DNA of 64,000 bases from Musa acuminata AAA Group (Eukaryota > Streptophyta > Magnoliopsida > Zingiberales > Musaceae), in NCBI RefSeq assembly GCF_036884655.1, contig NC_088348.1, positions 26,683,501-26,747,500 on the forward strand. Direction: 5' to 3'. The notes under the pieces are model-generated. The model was not told the DNA's origin, made no database searches, and worked only from the letters and a program-made list of their open reading frames with translations. Positions 23,401 to 32,966 of the stretch are shown piece by piece (position 1 is the first letter of the stretch; each line of letters opens with the position of its first letter). Both the position numbers and the translations under genes were made by a program.

Positions 23401-23935
23401 ACTCATCACAAGCTGGCATCCCTTCCTCAGATTCAACAGCCACCTGTTCTTCAGAACTCTGATCAGTATGCTGGCTACCAGTCGACGCATCAAGCTTGTG
23501 AAAAGAAACTGAATCTTCCTGACCATTACCTTCAACACCAGGAGCCCCATCGAGCTTTACAAGACCGATCATTTCTTGCTCGTCGGGTCTCTGATCGTGT
23601 CCTGCAGCATCTGTTGAATCAATGTATCCCTCAGAACCAACCATTTCCACTTCGAGATTCTTTTCACCCACCCGTAGATCTGCCGGCTCAACCACCCCTT
23701 CAGGCTCAATCACCATACCAACGTGCGAATCATGAACCGAGTGCTGCGGGGGCTCCATCGCCTCCTCAAAGACCTCATTTTCTCCCAAATCCTTCGATCC
23801 ATCCTCCGATTTCGGAGGACCGCCATCAGCGCCGCCCGCTAATTCCTGCTGCGAATCCCCATTTTCCGCCGCCATCTCCAGCCCCATCTGCCCCGGCCGG
23901 CACTCATCTTTCGCAGCACCCGCCCCGTTTTCCAT
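20402..23935 (-). CDS. TOC132: TOC132/TOC120-type chloroplast protein import receptor GTPase
   Basis: This is an outer-envelope GTPase receptor of the TOC translocon, of the class favouring housekeeping preproteins. It is a single uninterrupted frame of 1,177 residues, close to the family length of about 1,090-1,210. Residues 1 to about 480 form a long acidic, low-complexity A domain (Glu, Asp, Ser, Gly-rich). A conserved block around DDGEENDETREKLQMIRVKF leads into the AIG1-type G domain with P-loop GKTGVGKSAT (about 549), DTPG (about 595) and THAAS (about 668). An acidic linker (DSDEGSDYDELPP, about 810-830) and a Lys/Arg-rich segment precede the C-terminal M domain that anchors in the membrane. 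The ATG is the first in frame, just after a probable 5'-UTR intron acceptor. Homology alone does not separate TOC132 from TOC120. Confidence 0.95.
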   Translation of the reverse strand: MENGAGAAKDECRPGQMGLEMAAENGDSQQELAGGADGGPPKSEDGSKDLGENEVFEEAMEPPQHSVHDSHVGMVIEPEGVVEPADLRVGEKNLEVEMVGSEGYIDSTDAAGHDQRPDEQEMIGLVKLDGAPGVEGNGQEDSVSFHKLDASTGSQHTDQSSEEQVAVESEEGMPACDESDGELGKGEDEKEFMLGKLNSVVPDSKDGKGMDEVTNGSSEIVNDREITVGDGNTELVGKKSEIEEPERVRLDGLADLLDEGSENGQSLEVTSDECGADNDAESHQVSTQQMKDISAQSLAVSEEPSKVPQLKDNSAEDNYGFATNGHAAVQKEGGSFATNGHATMEKQDGSSCSHVTSAANDSYVKDDKAVMHETTKKLQKESVENLGHLSSTSSDNKKSSSPSALPSTLNHENSGGPGLSSRPAGLGSSAPLLEPSVRSLQQPRTNGSAPRRVSQPSEEPPNDDGEENDETREKLQMIRVKFLRLAHRLGQTPHNVVVAQVLYRLGLAEQLKRNTNRPGVFSFDRASIVAEQLEAAGLETLDFSCTIMVIGKTGVGKSATINSIFDEVKLPTDAFQVGTKKVQEVVGMVQGIKVRVIDTPGLFSSSLDQNRNEKTLHSVKRFINKTPPDIVLYFDRLDMQSRDYGDAPLLRTITDIFGASIWFNAIVVLTHAASAPPDGPNGSPLTYEMFVTQRSHVVQQAIRQAAGDVRLMNPVSLVENHSACRMNRAGQRVLPNGQVWKPQLLLLSFASKILAEANMLLKLQDGPPGRTFGSRPRVPPLPFLLSSLLQSRPPPKLPEEQLGDDDNLDEDLGEISDSDEGSDYDELPPFKPLTKSQVAKLSKAQKKAYFEELDYRERLFYKKQLKEEKRRRKLMKKMADMATDIPNEHTNGDVEEEASGPASVPVPMPDFVLPNSFDSDNPTHRYRFLDSSSQWLVRPVLDSQGWDHDIGYEGLNVERVFVIKDKMPLSVSGQLTKDKKECSLQMEVASSIKHSESKSTSLCLDMQTVGKDVAYTLRGDTRFKNFRRNNTAAGVSVTVLGDSLSAGLKFEDKLMISQRLRVLMSGGAMTGRGDVAYGGRLEATLRDKDYPIRQALSTLQLSIMDWHGDLTLGCNVQSQLPLDRGTNLIGHANLSNKGTGQIGIRLNSSEHFQIVLLALFPIIRNVQKILFSSSQSM

Positions 23936-23942
23936 CAGAAAC

Positions 23943-24089
23943 CTAAGGCATCCGAGCCAGAAACGAAATCAGGATCAAGAAAGACCAAAATCTCCGACTC
24001 GAAACGAGCCGCCGGCAGCAAGTTCTAGGGTTCCACCGAAACAAAAAAACCCAAACTTCGCAAAAGAAAGAAGAAAGAGAGGAGCAAAC
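23943..24089 (-). other. Probable 5'-UTR intron of TOC132
   Basis: On the - strand a donor CCTGAG/GTTTGC (24090/24089) and an acceptor GCCTTAG/GTTTCTG (ending 23943) bracket a 147-bp stretch immediately before the ATG at 23935. The segment 24091-24400 upstream would hold the leader and promoter; CT/GA-rich tracts lie near 24140-24160 and 24326-24340. Confidence 0.5.
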
Positions 24090-24479
24090 CTCAGGATCGA
24101 CACTGCGCTTCGTCAAGGAAGCCGATATCTTTCAGGCGCGCTGTCTCTCCCTTTCTCTCTTCGGGGAGAGGATCCCTTGACTGGGGGCTCGCGCAATCTC
24201 TCTCGAAAGAAGACGACGATTGCGTGTGTGCGTGCGTGTATATAAAGATCAAGAGAAGGTCGACGGATGGGATACAAAGAGGTTTGAATCGGACGGTCTA
24301 TACAACTGCAGAAGCAAAAGGCCGGGGGAGAGAGAGAGACGGTGTCGCTTTCGACGGAGGGGATCGGTTCGGGACCGTCGGATGATGCGCACGTCATCTG
24401 CTTCGATAGGGAAACTTCTGGTACCGAAGCGGGTAGAAACCATTTGGAAATCGAAGCTCATCGATATGTTTAAATTAAT

Positions 24480-24912
24480 GTGATTTTAAATAGAAAAATA
24501 AATACTCGACTCACATTTAGTTTCAAGTTCAATAAATTAAATAATTAATTCGACTCATATAGTAAATGTGAGATTGCTTAGTTGTGAAGATGATATTTGG
24601 ATATGATCTTTGTATTTACTCTTTTACGGATTATAAGAATAGACATTACACAAAATTGGTACGACTAACATATAGTATATGAAAATCATCTATTATTCTT
24701 AGAATTTAAGTATTCTTCTAAAACAAATTTCATTGCGGGCTTTTTGTTGTCGATAGACTATTATAATTTCATATGATCACTAAATCTATATGTTCTTTGT
24801 GTAAATTATTTCTTAAAGCATTGAACACCTTTTCTAATTAGCTCTAGGATTAATGGAAGAGTAACACTTTTCAGATAAAATGATAAAAATCAAGATGGGT
24901 ATAAAATCAATA
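24480..24912. other. AT-rich spacer left of the retrotransposon block
   Basis: No gene is seen. The last bases (about 24880-24912) encode, in one frame, YKINTE-like residues that may be the other half of the RNase H-like remnant found to the right of element A at 46795. Confidence 0.35.
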
Positions 24913-24917
24913 CCGAG

Positions 24918-25800
24918 TGATAGTGATCCTTTACACCGTAGCAGAGGGAGTCAGCATGGCTTGGTTTAGTCCCAGGTGCGCAAGATCGTCCACGTCGACG
25001 CTTCGACAGTAGGGATCGTCGTTTGGTGAGGTCAGGCTTGGGCTCTGACTTCAAAGTCGGAAAGCTCTCCTTGGCGGGTCGCTTGCCTCTCTATCTTCGG
25101 TCCTTACACATAAGTTGGAGTCGAAAAGGGGGCTCCCGATTTCGACCCCTCCGAAGATCTAGTTAGCACAGGGTGGAAAATGAGCAAAAGACCACCTGTT
25201 GCTCGCCCCGCGATGGGTTTTTATCCCTCCGCCAGGGGACCAGTCGTACCTATCATATTTATGATTGCCAACCCTCCAGGCGGCGGACTTACTCTTGGGG
25301 TGGATGTTGGGCATCCTCGGCGTCACGATGTTGTGCGGTGGCGTTGTACTCGGTGTCGTCTCGACCTTTATGAGACGATGTTGTACTTGGTCGACGCTGT
25401 CTCGATCTTTGTGGGATAGCGTTGTACTTGGTCGGTGTCGCCTCGATCTTTGCGGGACGATGCTGTACTTGGTTGGTGCCGACCTAGTCTTTACGGGATG
25501 GCACTGTACTCGGTCGGCGACGTCCCGACTTTTACGGGATGGTATGGTACTCGATCGGCGTCATCCCCACTTTTGCGGGATGGCACGGTATTCGGTCGGC
25601 GTCATTCTGACTTTTGCGGGACATCACAGTACTCGATCGACATCATCATGATCATTGTGGCACGAAGATGTACTCGGTTGGCGTCGCCCGACCTTTGCGG
25701 AACGACATTGACCGGGGGGTACGGTCCAGTATGTTGACCTTGATGCTGATGTGACTATGAATAGTGGTTGGAGGGTAGGTTACCAAAATATGCCCTATCA
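24918..25800 (-). repeat. Element A, 3' LTR
   Basis: It starts TGATAGTGATCCTTTACACC and ends ATATGCCCTATCA in + orientation, 883 bp. It aligns with 45997-46789 over its length but has scattered substitutions and is about 90 bp longer. The interior 25320-25690 consists of degenerate repeats built on CGGTCGGCGTCxxCCCGAxCTTTxCGGGA. Confidence 0.85.
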
Positions 25801-25826
25801 TTCTCTCCCCCCCTCCCCCCCGAGAG
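25801..25826 (-). other. Polypurine tract of element A
   Basis: Directly inside the left LTR the + strand is a long C/T tract. On the - strand it is a G-rich polypurine run abutting the LTR start TGATAGGGC. This is the expected plus-strand primer site and fixes the element's orientation as minus. Confidence 0.7.
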
Positions 25827-25858
25827 CGGCTTGCGCCGGGTCGCTCCTCGAGGGGCCT

Positions 25859-26250
25859 GGTGCATGGCGCTGTGTATGACTGATGTGGCCAAGCGGCATG
25901 ACTCGAGCATCGTATGATTGACGTGGCCGAGCTGCATAACTAGGGCGCTATATGACTGATGTGGCCGAGCGGCATGACTCGGGCACCATATGACTGACGT
26001 GGCTGAGCTGCATGACTCGGGCACTGTATGATTGATGTGGCCGAGCGGCATGACTCGGGCACCATATGACTGACGTGGCCGAGCTGCATGACTCGGGCAC
26101 TGTATGACTGATGTGACCGAGTGGTATGACTCGAGCATTGTGTGACTGATGTGGCCGAGCTACATGACTCGGGCACTGTATGACTGATGTGGCCGAGCGG
26201 CATAACTCAGGCATCATATGACTGATGCGGTCGAGCTGCATGACTCGGGA
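25859..26250. repeat. 38-bp tandem repeat array in element A
   Basis: About nine to ten units of 38 bp, each of the form CATGACTCGGGCAC...GACTGATGTGGCCGAGCxG (starts at 25897, 25935, 25973 and so on). The array lies between the antisense ORF and the 3' LTR, where Tat-like elements often carry tandem repeats. Incidental open frames run through it on the - strand. Confidence 0.85.
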
Positions 26251-26408
26251 AAGCCCCCGCTTTGGCGGGAAGCTCCTACCCTGGCGGGAAATTTCTATCC
26301 TGGCGAGAAGTTTTTCGGGAGGGGAGAGAGAGAGAGAGAGAGATTGCCTCGGAATTTATGCTTTTCTAGGGTCATTAAGGCGAAGGAAGTAACTGCCGGG
26401 CTTCGCCC

Positions 26409-26415
26409 TATAAAA
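26409..26415 (+). promoter_or_regulatory. TATA box for the antisense ORF of element A
   Basis: TATAAAA lies 128 bp upstream of the ATG at 26543 on the + strand. It is followed by a pyrimidine-rich stretch (CCCCCTTCCCACTCTCCC...CTCTCTCATTTT) typical of a plant leader. This suggests that the antisense ORF once had its own promoter. Confidence 0.45.
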
Positions 26416-26542
26416 CCCCCTTCCCACTCTCCCTATTTGCTTGCTCATCTCTCTCATTTTTTTTGGCTAAGTTCATTCTTGTGCTCTAAGTTCTCACTCC
26501 CTCATTTTCTCCTTGGTCGGTAAACGCCTCGGGTCGGTCAAG

Positions 26543-28266
26543 ATGTCCATCTCCTCTTCTTCTTCTTCTTCTTCTTCTTCTTCTTCTTCTTCTTCTGTTA
26601 GGTTGCTGTCCGAGGTTGCAACATCAACTTCAAATAGTGGTCCCTCATCGGGTGAGACATCTCCCGTGAGTGAGAAAACGGTTTGAGCCCTGGAGGTTAT
26701 GAAATCCCCGCACGACTTCGATTGTCATAACAGCGGAGTTGCTCAGCCACGTCAGGGATCGCTATAGTATCCCAAGCGAATATGAGCTACACGTCCCTCG
26801 ATTCGGGCAAAGGGCCTACGACCCGTTCCCGGGAGGGTTTAAATTGACTCTTGATTCTCTTGAGGCTGGGCTTATGTTTCCCTTACACCCGGTAATCGAG
26901 GCCTACCTCTCCTGGTGGCGAATCTCGCCATCATAGATGGCCCCGAACTCATGGAGATATATGGTGGCCTTCCTCAGGGAGTGTCGAGGAGCGACTATCA
27001 CCTCGACCCACTCTCTTTTTCTATCATGCTTCCGTTTGTCCAAGGGGTCGGGCGGCTACTTTCTGTCCTCTCGCGATGGCTTTAGGGTGAGTGGGGCGCC
27101 TTCTAACAACAAAGGGTGGAAGATCCATAACTTTTTTGTTAGTTGTAGTCAGGGTGGGGTTTTAGCCTCAAATGGTCGGCTTGAGTGATCAACAACAACT
27201 GCCCCAGGTTGTCTAACGATGAGTACGAGCAGCTAGAGCACCTGAATAGGATTTTTGCTACCTCACGGGCTATTAGGGACATGACCGAGGAGTGGTTGGT
27301 TAAGGCTAGCCTTAGTCCGATGCCCCGAGGTATGACTTGGGCCAATCCCCCTTTTACTAGTCATCTTAGCATTGCTTGACGGTATTGACACTTTTGATTT
27401 CTTGGACATATATGGTAAATCTCAGGTACTTGTGGGGGATGCCTCGTGCCTCTTCGGCTCCTCAGTTCATCCCGCCACACAACCTGTAGGAGATCCGGGT
27501 CGGTCGGGAAGTTCGGAGTCGAAAATCGGGACACCGAAGATGCCTGAGTCTATCGCGGCTCGGGTGTCCATTGCCAAAGCCGACGATAGCCCGGGGGGCG
27601 TTCCTATGGTCCTGCCCCGAGGGAGACCACTGGGAGCTCACAAGGCAAGGAGCGGGCCGGGAAGGCGAGGTCGGCCAAAGCAGCCCGTCCGGCCATAGTG
27701 CGAGATCTCTGTTGCACCCGAGCCCGCTCCAAGGATGAGCCTTTCCAGGCTCTTTTCATGCGGGGGGTTGCCCGAGGGCGAAGCGTCTAACCCTCTCGTG
27801 ATGCACTGGCCAAGGTTGAACCTCAGGAACCGAGTCTGGATGGACGATGTGGCTTCCATGACTTACGCCTGGGGTGCCCTTATCCCAGACATCGCCATAC
27901 AACTGTATGGTTCGCCTTTTGAAGTGTTGATCGAGAAGGTTGCAAAGTCTTTTGGTTTGGGTATGGATATCTTTTTCCCTCTCGGCCCTTGTTCAACCTT
28001 CTTTGCTTATGCCTGATCATTTCTTTATGTAGAACCCGCACAACGACATAACGCTTGTGGACCGTGTTCAGGATGTTGGACGGATAATCAGTAGTCTGGG
28101 GGACAAGAATGCCGAGCTCTGTGGCCAGATCGAAGAACCAAAAGCCAGGGGGTCACCTGAGGTGGTGGTGGCAGCCGAACAGTGGGCCGCCGACTTGGAG
28201 GGAGAGGTTGCATGGCTGAAGTCAGAGCTTGAGGGCACCGAGCAACGACAGGCGGGTCTTCGGGAG
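26543..28266 (+). pseudogene. Antisense ORF of element A, 5' part (putative gypsy-type transposon domain)
   Basis: Reading on the + strand, opposite to gag-pol, the frame starts ATGTCCATCTCC with a poly-serine run coded by a (TCT)n microsatellite (26551-26595). It then passes through segments resembling the plant 'putative gypsy type transposon' family: RYSIPSEYELHVPRFGQRAY, GFKLTLDSLEAGLMFPLHPV, WKIHNFFVS. A coiled-coil-like Glu/Lys-rich part follows (28050-28266). Stops (a TGA near 26682) and frameshifts break it. At 28266 it is cut by element B and resumes at 31679. The function of this ORF in such elements is not known. Confidence 0.6.
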
Positions 28267-28829
28267 TGATGAGGATAATAATTGCGATAAGACTCGGGTG
28301 ACATCAACTGGCCCAAATGTCGCCTCACAGCACCTGGTCAACGCAGACCGGAATGCCGACCGAGGCACATTAACACCCTGCTCAGGCTCGATCCCTCACG
28401 CTATGCCAACGTCGGTGTCAGATGCTACCAGGAGTACAATCCTGTTCCCTACCAACAGGCACATCAAACAACGGTAACCTTCCCTATAAATACCCTCTCG
28501 TTCATCAGGAGGAGGGGGAGGCACAAGAAGGAGAAAGCACCACTTAGCTAAAGAATTCCCCTGCCACTATCTTCTAACTTGATCGTCGGAGGGGTCGGGT
28601 CGAGCTTCCTGACCCGACCTGTGTGCAGGTGTGAAGACGGTGGCCTCCCACTAAACGCCCAAGCGAGGAGCCCCCTCCCGGAGGAAACGGCGATCCCGTC
28701 GCGATCGGACCATCGCAGTCGGCCACCTCAGCGGACTCAAGGGTCGTTTCGGGAAGATCCCCTATCATCCGGACCCGAACCAAGCCACGTCGGCCCCGAG
28801 GCCACGACTCAAGGTTGTTTACACTAATA
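28267..28829 (+). repeat. Element B, 5' LTR
   Basis: It starts TGATGAGGATAATAATTGCG and ends GTTTACACTAATA (CA mutated to TA). A promoter-like CCCTATAAATACC lies near 28484-28496. Confidence 0.9.
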
Positions 28830-28855
28830 TTTTTGGTGCTAGAAGGAGGGTCCGA

Positions 28856-29990
28856 ATGTCAAGGGACCGCCCAATTGACTTAGACGAGCACTCAGCTGAG
28901 GGGTCACCCCAGATCGAAGCTTCGGAGGAACACCCCCCGCGTGGAGAACTTCGAGACGAACCCCCCGCCATGACTTCAGAACATTATTGACGGATATTTA
29001 TCGATCTGGGCCTGTCGCCGCCCGACGGCGCCCCAACTGGCCCGTCGCCCGTGTCATCCGAGGCCTTTCAGGACCTCACTCATCAAGTCCGAACTTTGAT
29101 TGGTATGGTGCAGTCCATTATTCTGCTCGTTTCTTGTCCGTTGCACCCGCCTGTGATCCAACCGTTGCAGCAACAGGAGCTGCCTGTTCGGGCTCGCACC
29201 CCACCTCAGGAGCTTTCGATTTTTCCTCGGGATCGATTGGCCCCACTCGAGGACCAAGCAACAGCAAACCCGAAAGGCCGCCCGGAGCCCGAGACATTAA
29301 CCTCATATTCCACGGATTCCCTGCGAGCCCAGTTACGCTTTGTTAGTCAGCGGCTCAACGAAGTGCAGAAGGAGGTTCGCAGGTCAAGGGGAGAGCTCGG
29401 GGAAGATGCATACCAGGGATCTCCCTTCACGCCCAAGATACGGGATCAGACAGTCCGCCTGAACTTCCGACTCCCCTCCCTGGACGTATACGACGGCTCC
29501 ACCGACCTAGCGGATCATGTAGTCACTTTTCGTGCCCAGATGGCACTATATGGGACTTTTGATGCTCTGATGTGCAGGGCGTTTCCCACCACTCTGAGAG
29601 GGCCGGCCCGCACGTGGTACAACGACCTGAAGACCGGGATGATCGCCTCCTTTGACCAGCTCGCCAGGGACTTTGAGCTTAACTTCTTAGCATACGCCCG
29701 GCCAAAGCCATACGTTGCACTGCTCCTCAGACTCAACCAAAGGGAGGACGAGCCCCTCTCGCATTTTGTGGATCGCTTTTCCACGCAAATTCGGGGTTTG
29801 TCGGACACTCATCCCTCTCTATTAATGCAGGCGTTTATGATAGGCCTGCGACCTTCCAGATTCCTCTAGTCCCTCGTGGAGCGACCCCCCACCATGGTAC
29901 CAGATATGCTCCAGCGGGCTAACCAGTACATCGCGGCGGAGGCCTGGGTGGTCGTGAGGAGAAGGGACGACTTTTGGCAGTGGGCTCCAT
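28856..29990 (+). pseudogene. Element B gag
   Basis: ATG at 28856 opens a frame with a TGA at 28988-28990, then runs open to a TAG at 29867-29869 and on to about 29990. It contains a Retrotrans_gag (capsid) region: [51 protein letters not shown], and RPPTMVPDMLQRANQYIAAE after the TAG. The TAG replaces what is TGG (Trp) in the matching gag of element A. No zinc knuckle is seen. The protein would be structural only. Confidence 0.75.
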
Positions 29991-30077
29991 AGAAGAGGTC
30001 AAGCACCCGCGGTGGCTATCCGATGTAGTCCTCGTGAAAAGAAATCTAGGCCCTGCCTCAGTCTCTTCCGAGCGAAG

Positions 30078-30870
30078 ACTGCCCGAGCCCACGCCTGCGC
30101 GGCCTGCTCGCCTAAGCCATACTCCTCGGCCGCAGCCCGCCAGCGCCGTGCTCCTCGGCCGCATGTCGCCCGAGACCACGCCTGTGCGGCCTGCCCGCCT
30201 GAGCCATACTTCTCGGCTGCAGCCCGCTTGCGCCGTGCTCCTCGGCCGCATGTTGCCCGAGACCATGCCTGCGCAGCCTACTCGCTCGAGATCACGCTTG
30301 CGTGGCTAGCTCACCTGCGCCGTGCTCCTCGACCGCATGTTGCCCGAGACCACGCCTGCGGGGCTTGCCCGCCTGCACCGTGCTCCTCGGTCATAGCCCG
30401 CCTGCGCCGTTCTCCTCAGCCGCATGTTGCCCGAGACCACACTTGCGCGGCCTGCTCGCCCAAGACCATGCATGTGTGGCCAGCCCGCCTGCGTCGTGCT
30501 CCTCGGCCGCATGTTGCCCGAGACCACGCTTGCGCGGCCTGCCTGCCTACGCCGTGCTCCTCGGCCGCATGTTGCCCGAGACCATGCCTGCGCGGTCTAC
30601 CTGCCTGAGCCATACTCCTTGGCCCCAGCTCGCTTGCGCCATGCTCCTCGGCCGCATGTTGCCCGAGACCATGCCTGCGTAGTCTGCCCGCTTGAGCCAT
30701 ACTCCTCGGCCCCAGCCCGCCTGCGCTGTGCTCCTCAGCCGCATGTTGCCCGAGACCACGCCCGTGCGGTCTGCCCGCCTGAGCCATACTCCTCGGCCCC
30801 AACTCGCCTGCGCCGTGCTCCTCGGCCGCATGTTGCCCGAGACCATGCCTGCGCGGCTTGCACGCCCAGG
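30078..30870. repeat. 87-bp (29-codon) tandem repeat array in element B
   Basis: About nine units marked by TTGCCCGAGACCAxGCCTGCG occur at 30253, 30340, 30427, 30514, 30572, 30659, 30746 and 30833. Spacing is 87 bp except one 58-bp unit, with more diverged units at the left. Because 87 is a multiple of three, several frames stay open on both strands and give Arg/Pro/Cys-rich translations, which I regard as by-products. Confidence 0.88.
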
Positions 30871-31113
30871 TAGTGCTCCTCGGTTCCATGCTGCTCGAGA
30901 CCACAACCTCTGCTCGGCCTATTCGATTGGGTTGTACTCCTCGGTTGCACGCTACCCGGGGTCACCGCTGCGCACACAACCTTCCTTACTTATTAAACTC
31001 CACGATCCCCACACCCCCGGCAAACACTCGGCAGGGACAGTTTCTCAATGCCAAAGCCATGCCTCGGATCCCCACTACGGCGGCCGATGCATAGCTTCCT
31101 TCCGGGGGGAATA

Positions 31114-31673
31114 TGATGAGAATAATAATTGCGATAAGACTCGGGTGACGTCAGCTGGCCCAAATGTCGCCTCACAGCACCTGGTCAACGTAGACCGGAA
31201 CGTCGACCGAGGCACATTAACACCTTGCTCAGGCTCGATCCCTCATGCCATGCCAACGTCGATGTCAGACGCTACCAGGAGTATGATCCTGCTCCCTGCC
31301 AGCAGGCACATCAAACAACGGTAACCTTCCCTATAAATACCCTCTCATTCATCAGGAGGGGGAGGCACAAGAAGGAGAAAGCACCACTTAGCTAAAGAAT
31401 TCCCCTACCACTATCTTCTAACTTGATCGTCGAAGGGGTCGGGTCGAGCTTCCCGACCCGACCTGTGTGCAGGTGTGAAGACGGTGACCTCCCACTAAAC
31501 GCCTAGGCGAGAAGCCCCCTCCCCGAGGAAACGACGATCCTGTCCCGATCGGACCATCACAGCCGGCCACCTCAGCGGACTCAAGGGTCGTTTCAGAAAG
31601 ATTCTCTATCATCCGGACCCGAACCGAGCCGCGTCGACCCCGAGGCCACGGCTCAAGGTTGTTTACACTAACA
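31114..31673 (+). repeat. Element B, 3' LTR
   Basis: It starts TGATGAGAATAATAATTGCG after a purine tract (CGGGGGGAATA) and ends GTTTACACTAACA. It shares CCCTATAAATACC with the 5' LTR. Confidence 0.9.
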
Positions 31674-31678
31674 GGGAG

Positions 31679-32053
31679 CAACTGAAGGAGTCTTGCGGGC
31701 GAGTTCGCTCAATGGAGGGCGAAATGTTGGACCTGTCCTGGAGCTTGGAAGAGGCTCCTTCGTCGGTGAAGAAGGTCGAGGAGGCTCTAGTGGAGGAAAC
31801 CCAAGCGACCCCTGCAAAGAACAAAAAAGTGATCGAAGAATACAAGGAGTCCCACGAGTTTTAGCTTGGGCTGCAAAGGTCAGGGCAGGTCTCGTATGAG
31901 TACGGATACCGAGTCACAGTGTCACGGTTTCGAGTTCGGTTTCCCGACCTGCATTTTGATGTGGATCCCTTCTCGTGTCTTCCTGAGGATGACATCATCG
32001 AGATGCCCGAGGAAGTTCCTTTCAACGATAGCGTGGATCTCCCCGGGGCCTAG
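31679..32053 (+). pseudogene. Antisense ORF of element A, 3' part
   Basis: It resumes in frame directly after the B target duplication with Glu/Lys-rich, coiled-coil-like sequence (SLEEAPSSVKKVEEALVEET). After a TAG it continues as RVRFPDLHFDVDPFSCLPED and ends at a TAG near 32053. Continuity across the element B insertion shows that both parts were one ORF. Confidence 0.55.
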
Positions 32054-32249
32054 GTGACGTCCCCCTTTCCCTTCTTCTTTTATTTTTTATTTTTTATTTT
32101 TTTTTATGGCCACTCGTAGCTATTTTGTTTTGTATGCTATGACCAGTCGGGTGATGTAAAAACTCTTTTTATTAATGAAAACTCCCCTTGCTACTTTCGC
32201 ATATCCTTTCTTCTCTATTTGGCGATGGGGTCCTTGCCCGACAAACTTT

Positions 32250-32961
32250 TTAAATGTAAAACTTCTTTAAATTTGATATATGCCATGTCCTTGGCACTGG
32301 CCGTCCTTCATGTGTCGTCAAGCAATAAGTACCATCTCGGACCACAACTGTTACTCGGTAGGGACCTTCCCAGCTCAGAGCTAACTTGCCTCGGGAGTGA
32401 ATCAGGTCACTTACCTCGGCCTTTCGTAGGACTAAGTCGCCAAGCTTGATCGGCTGAGGGTGCACCCTTCGCTTATAAAGTCTTACGATGGCTTTTTTAT
32501 AAGAGAGGGCACGAAGGTGCGTGTCGGCTCTCCGTTCTTCGATGAGACCCAAGCTGGCTCGGAGCCCACTTTCTGACATAGTGTCGTTAAAGTTTTTGAC
32601 CCGGGGGGTCGAGAAGACAACCTCGGGTGGAAGCACCGCCTCGGTACCGAATGTCAAGCTGAAAGGTGATTCCCCCGTGGTGGTCTTCGGTATCATTCGG
32701 GAGGCCCACAGTATGCTCGGGAGCTCCTCGACCCAGGTACCTTGGGCTTCCATGACCCTCTTCTTTAGACATTCCAATATCGCTCGGTTGGTTAGCCATT
32801 GGTCTGCGGGTGGGCCACCGAGCTAAACCTTAGTTGTATTCCATAGCCTAAGCAAAATCTTTTGAACCTTGCGTTGTTGAATTGGGTGTCATTGTCTGTG
32901 ATGATGGCTTTGGGGATGCCGAAGTGAGTAATGATGTTCCTACATACGAATCCTTCCACTT
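32250..32961 (-). pseudogene. Element A integrase, C-terminal part
   Basis: On the - strand TDNDTQFN (second catalytic Asp) and HPQTNG, with a stop just before the catalytic-Glu region, are followed by the integrase C-terminal domain (TTGESPFSLTFGTEAVLP, KLGDLVLRKAE, WEGPYRV) ending LKKFYI at 32250. The piece is cut at its 5' side by element C at 32966; the N-terminal part lies at 41174-41815. Confidence 0.8.
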
Positions 32962-32966
32962 GCTTC

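Larger units (their letters stand above)
28267..31673 (+). mobile_element. Element B: short gag-only LTR element (TR-GAG-like)
   Basis: LTRs 28267-28829 and 31114-31673 (563 and 560 bp) are flanked by a perfect 5-bp duplication, GGGAG, at 28262-28266 and 31674-31678. The 5' LTR is followed by TTTTGGTGCTAGAAGGAGGG, nearly the same PBS region as element A. Inside are a gag frame, a fused scrap of reverse transcriptase (about 29974-30045, KHPRWLSDVVLVK) and an 87-bp tandem array; protease, RNase H and integrase are absent. Its gag closely resembles that of element A, so it is probably a deletion derivative moved in trans. In the first 205 bases of the LTRs I count about 16 differences, all transitions. 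Confidence 0.88.

Noticed and set aside
20745..23946. + strand open frames across the TOC132 gene
   Set aside because: They are shadows of the 1,177-residue - strand frame, with no domain of their own.
25859..26250. Regular repeats that could be taken for a CRISPR array
   Set aside because: The 38-bp units are head-to-tail with no unique spacers and lie inside a plant retrotransposon; this is a tandem repeat.
30012..30906. Several long open frames on both strands rich in Arg, Pro and Cys
   Set aside because: They arise from an 87-bp repeat whose length is a multiple of three; no domain, and all frames behave alike.
26543..32053. Antisense ORF as a host gene interrupted by an LTR element
   Set aside because: It lies wholly within the LTR-bounded element A between integrase and 3' LTR, the usual site for extra ORFs in this lineage.
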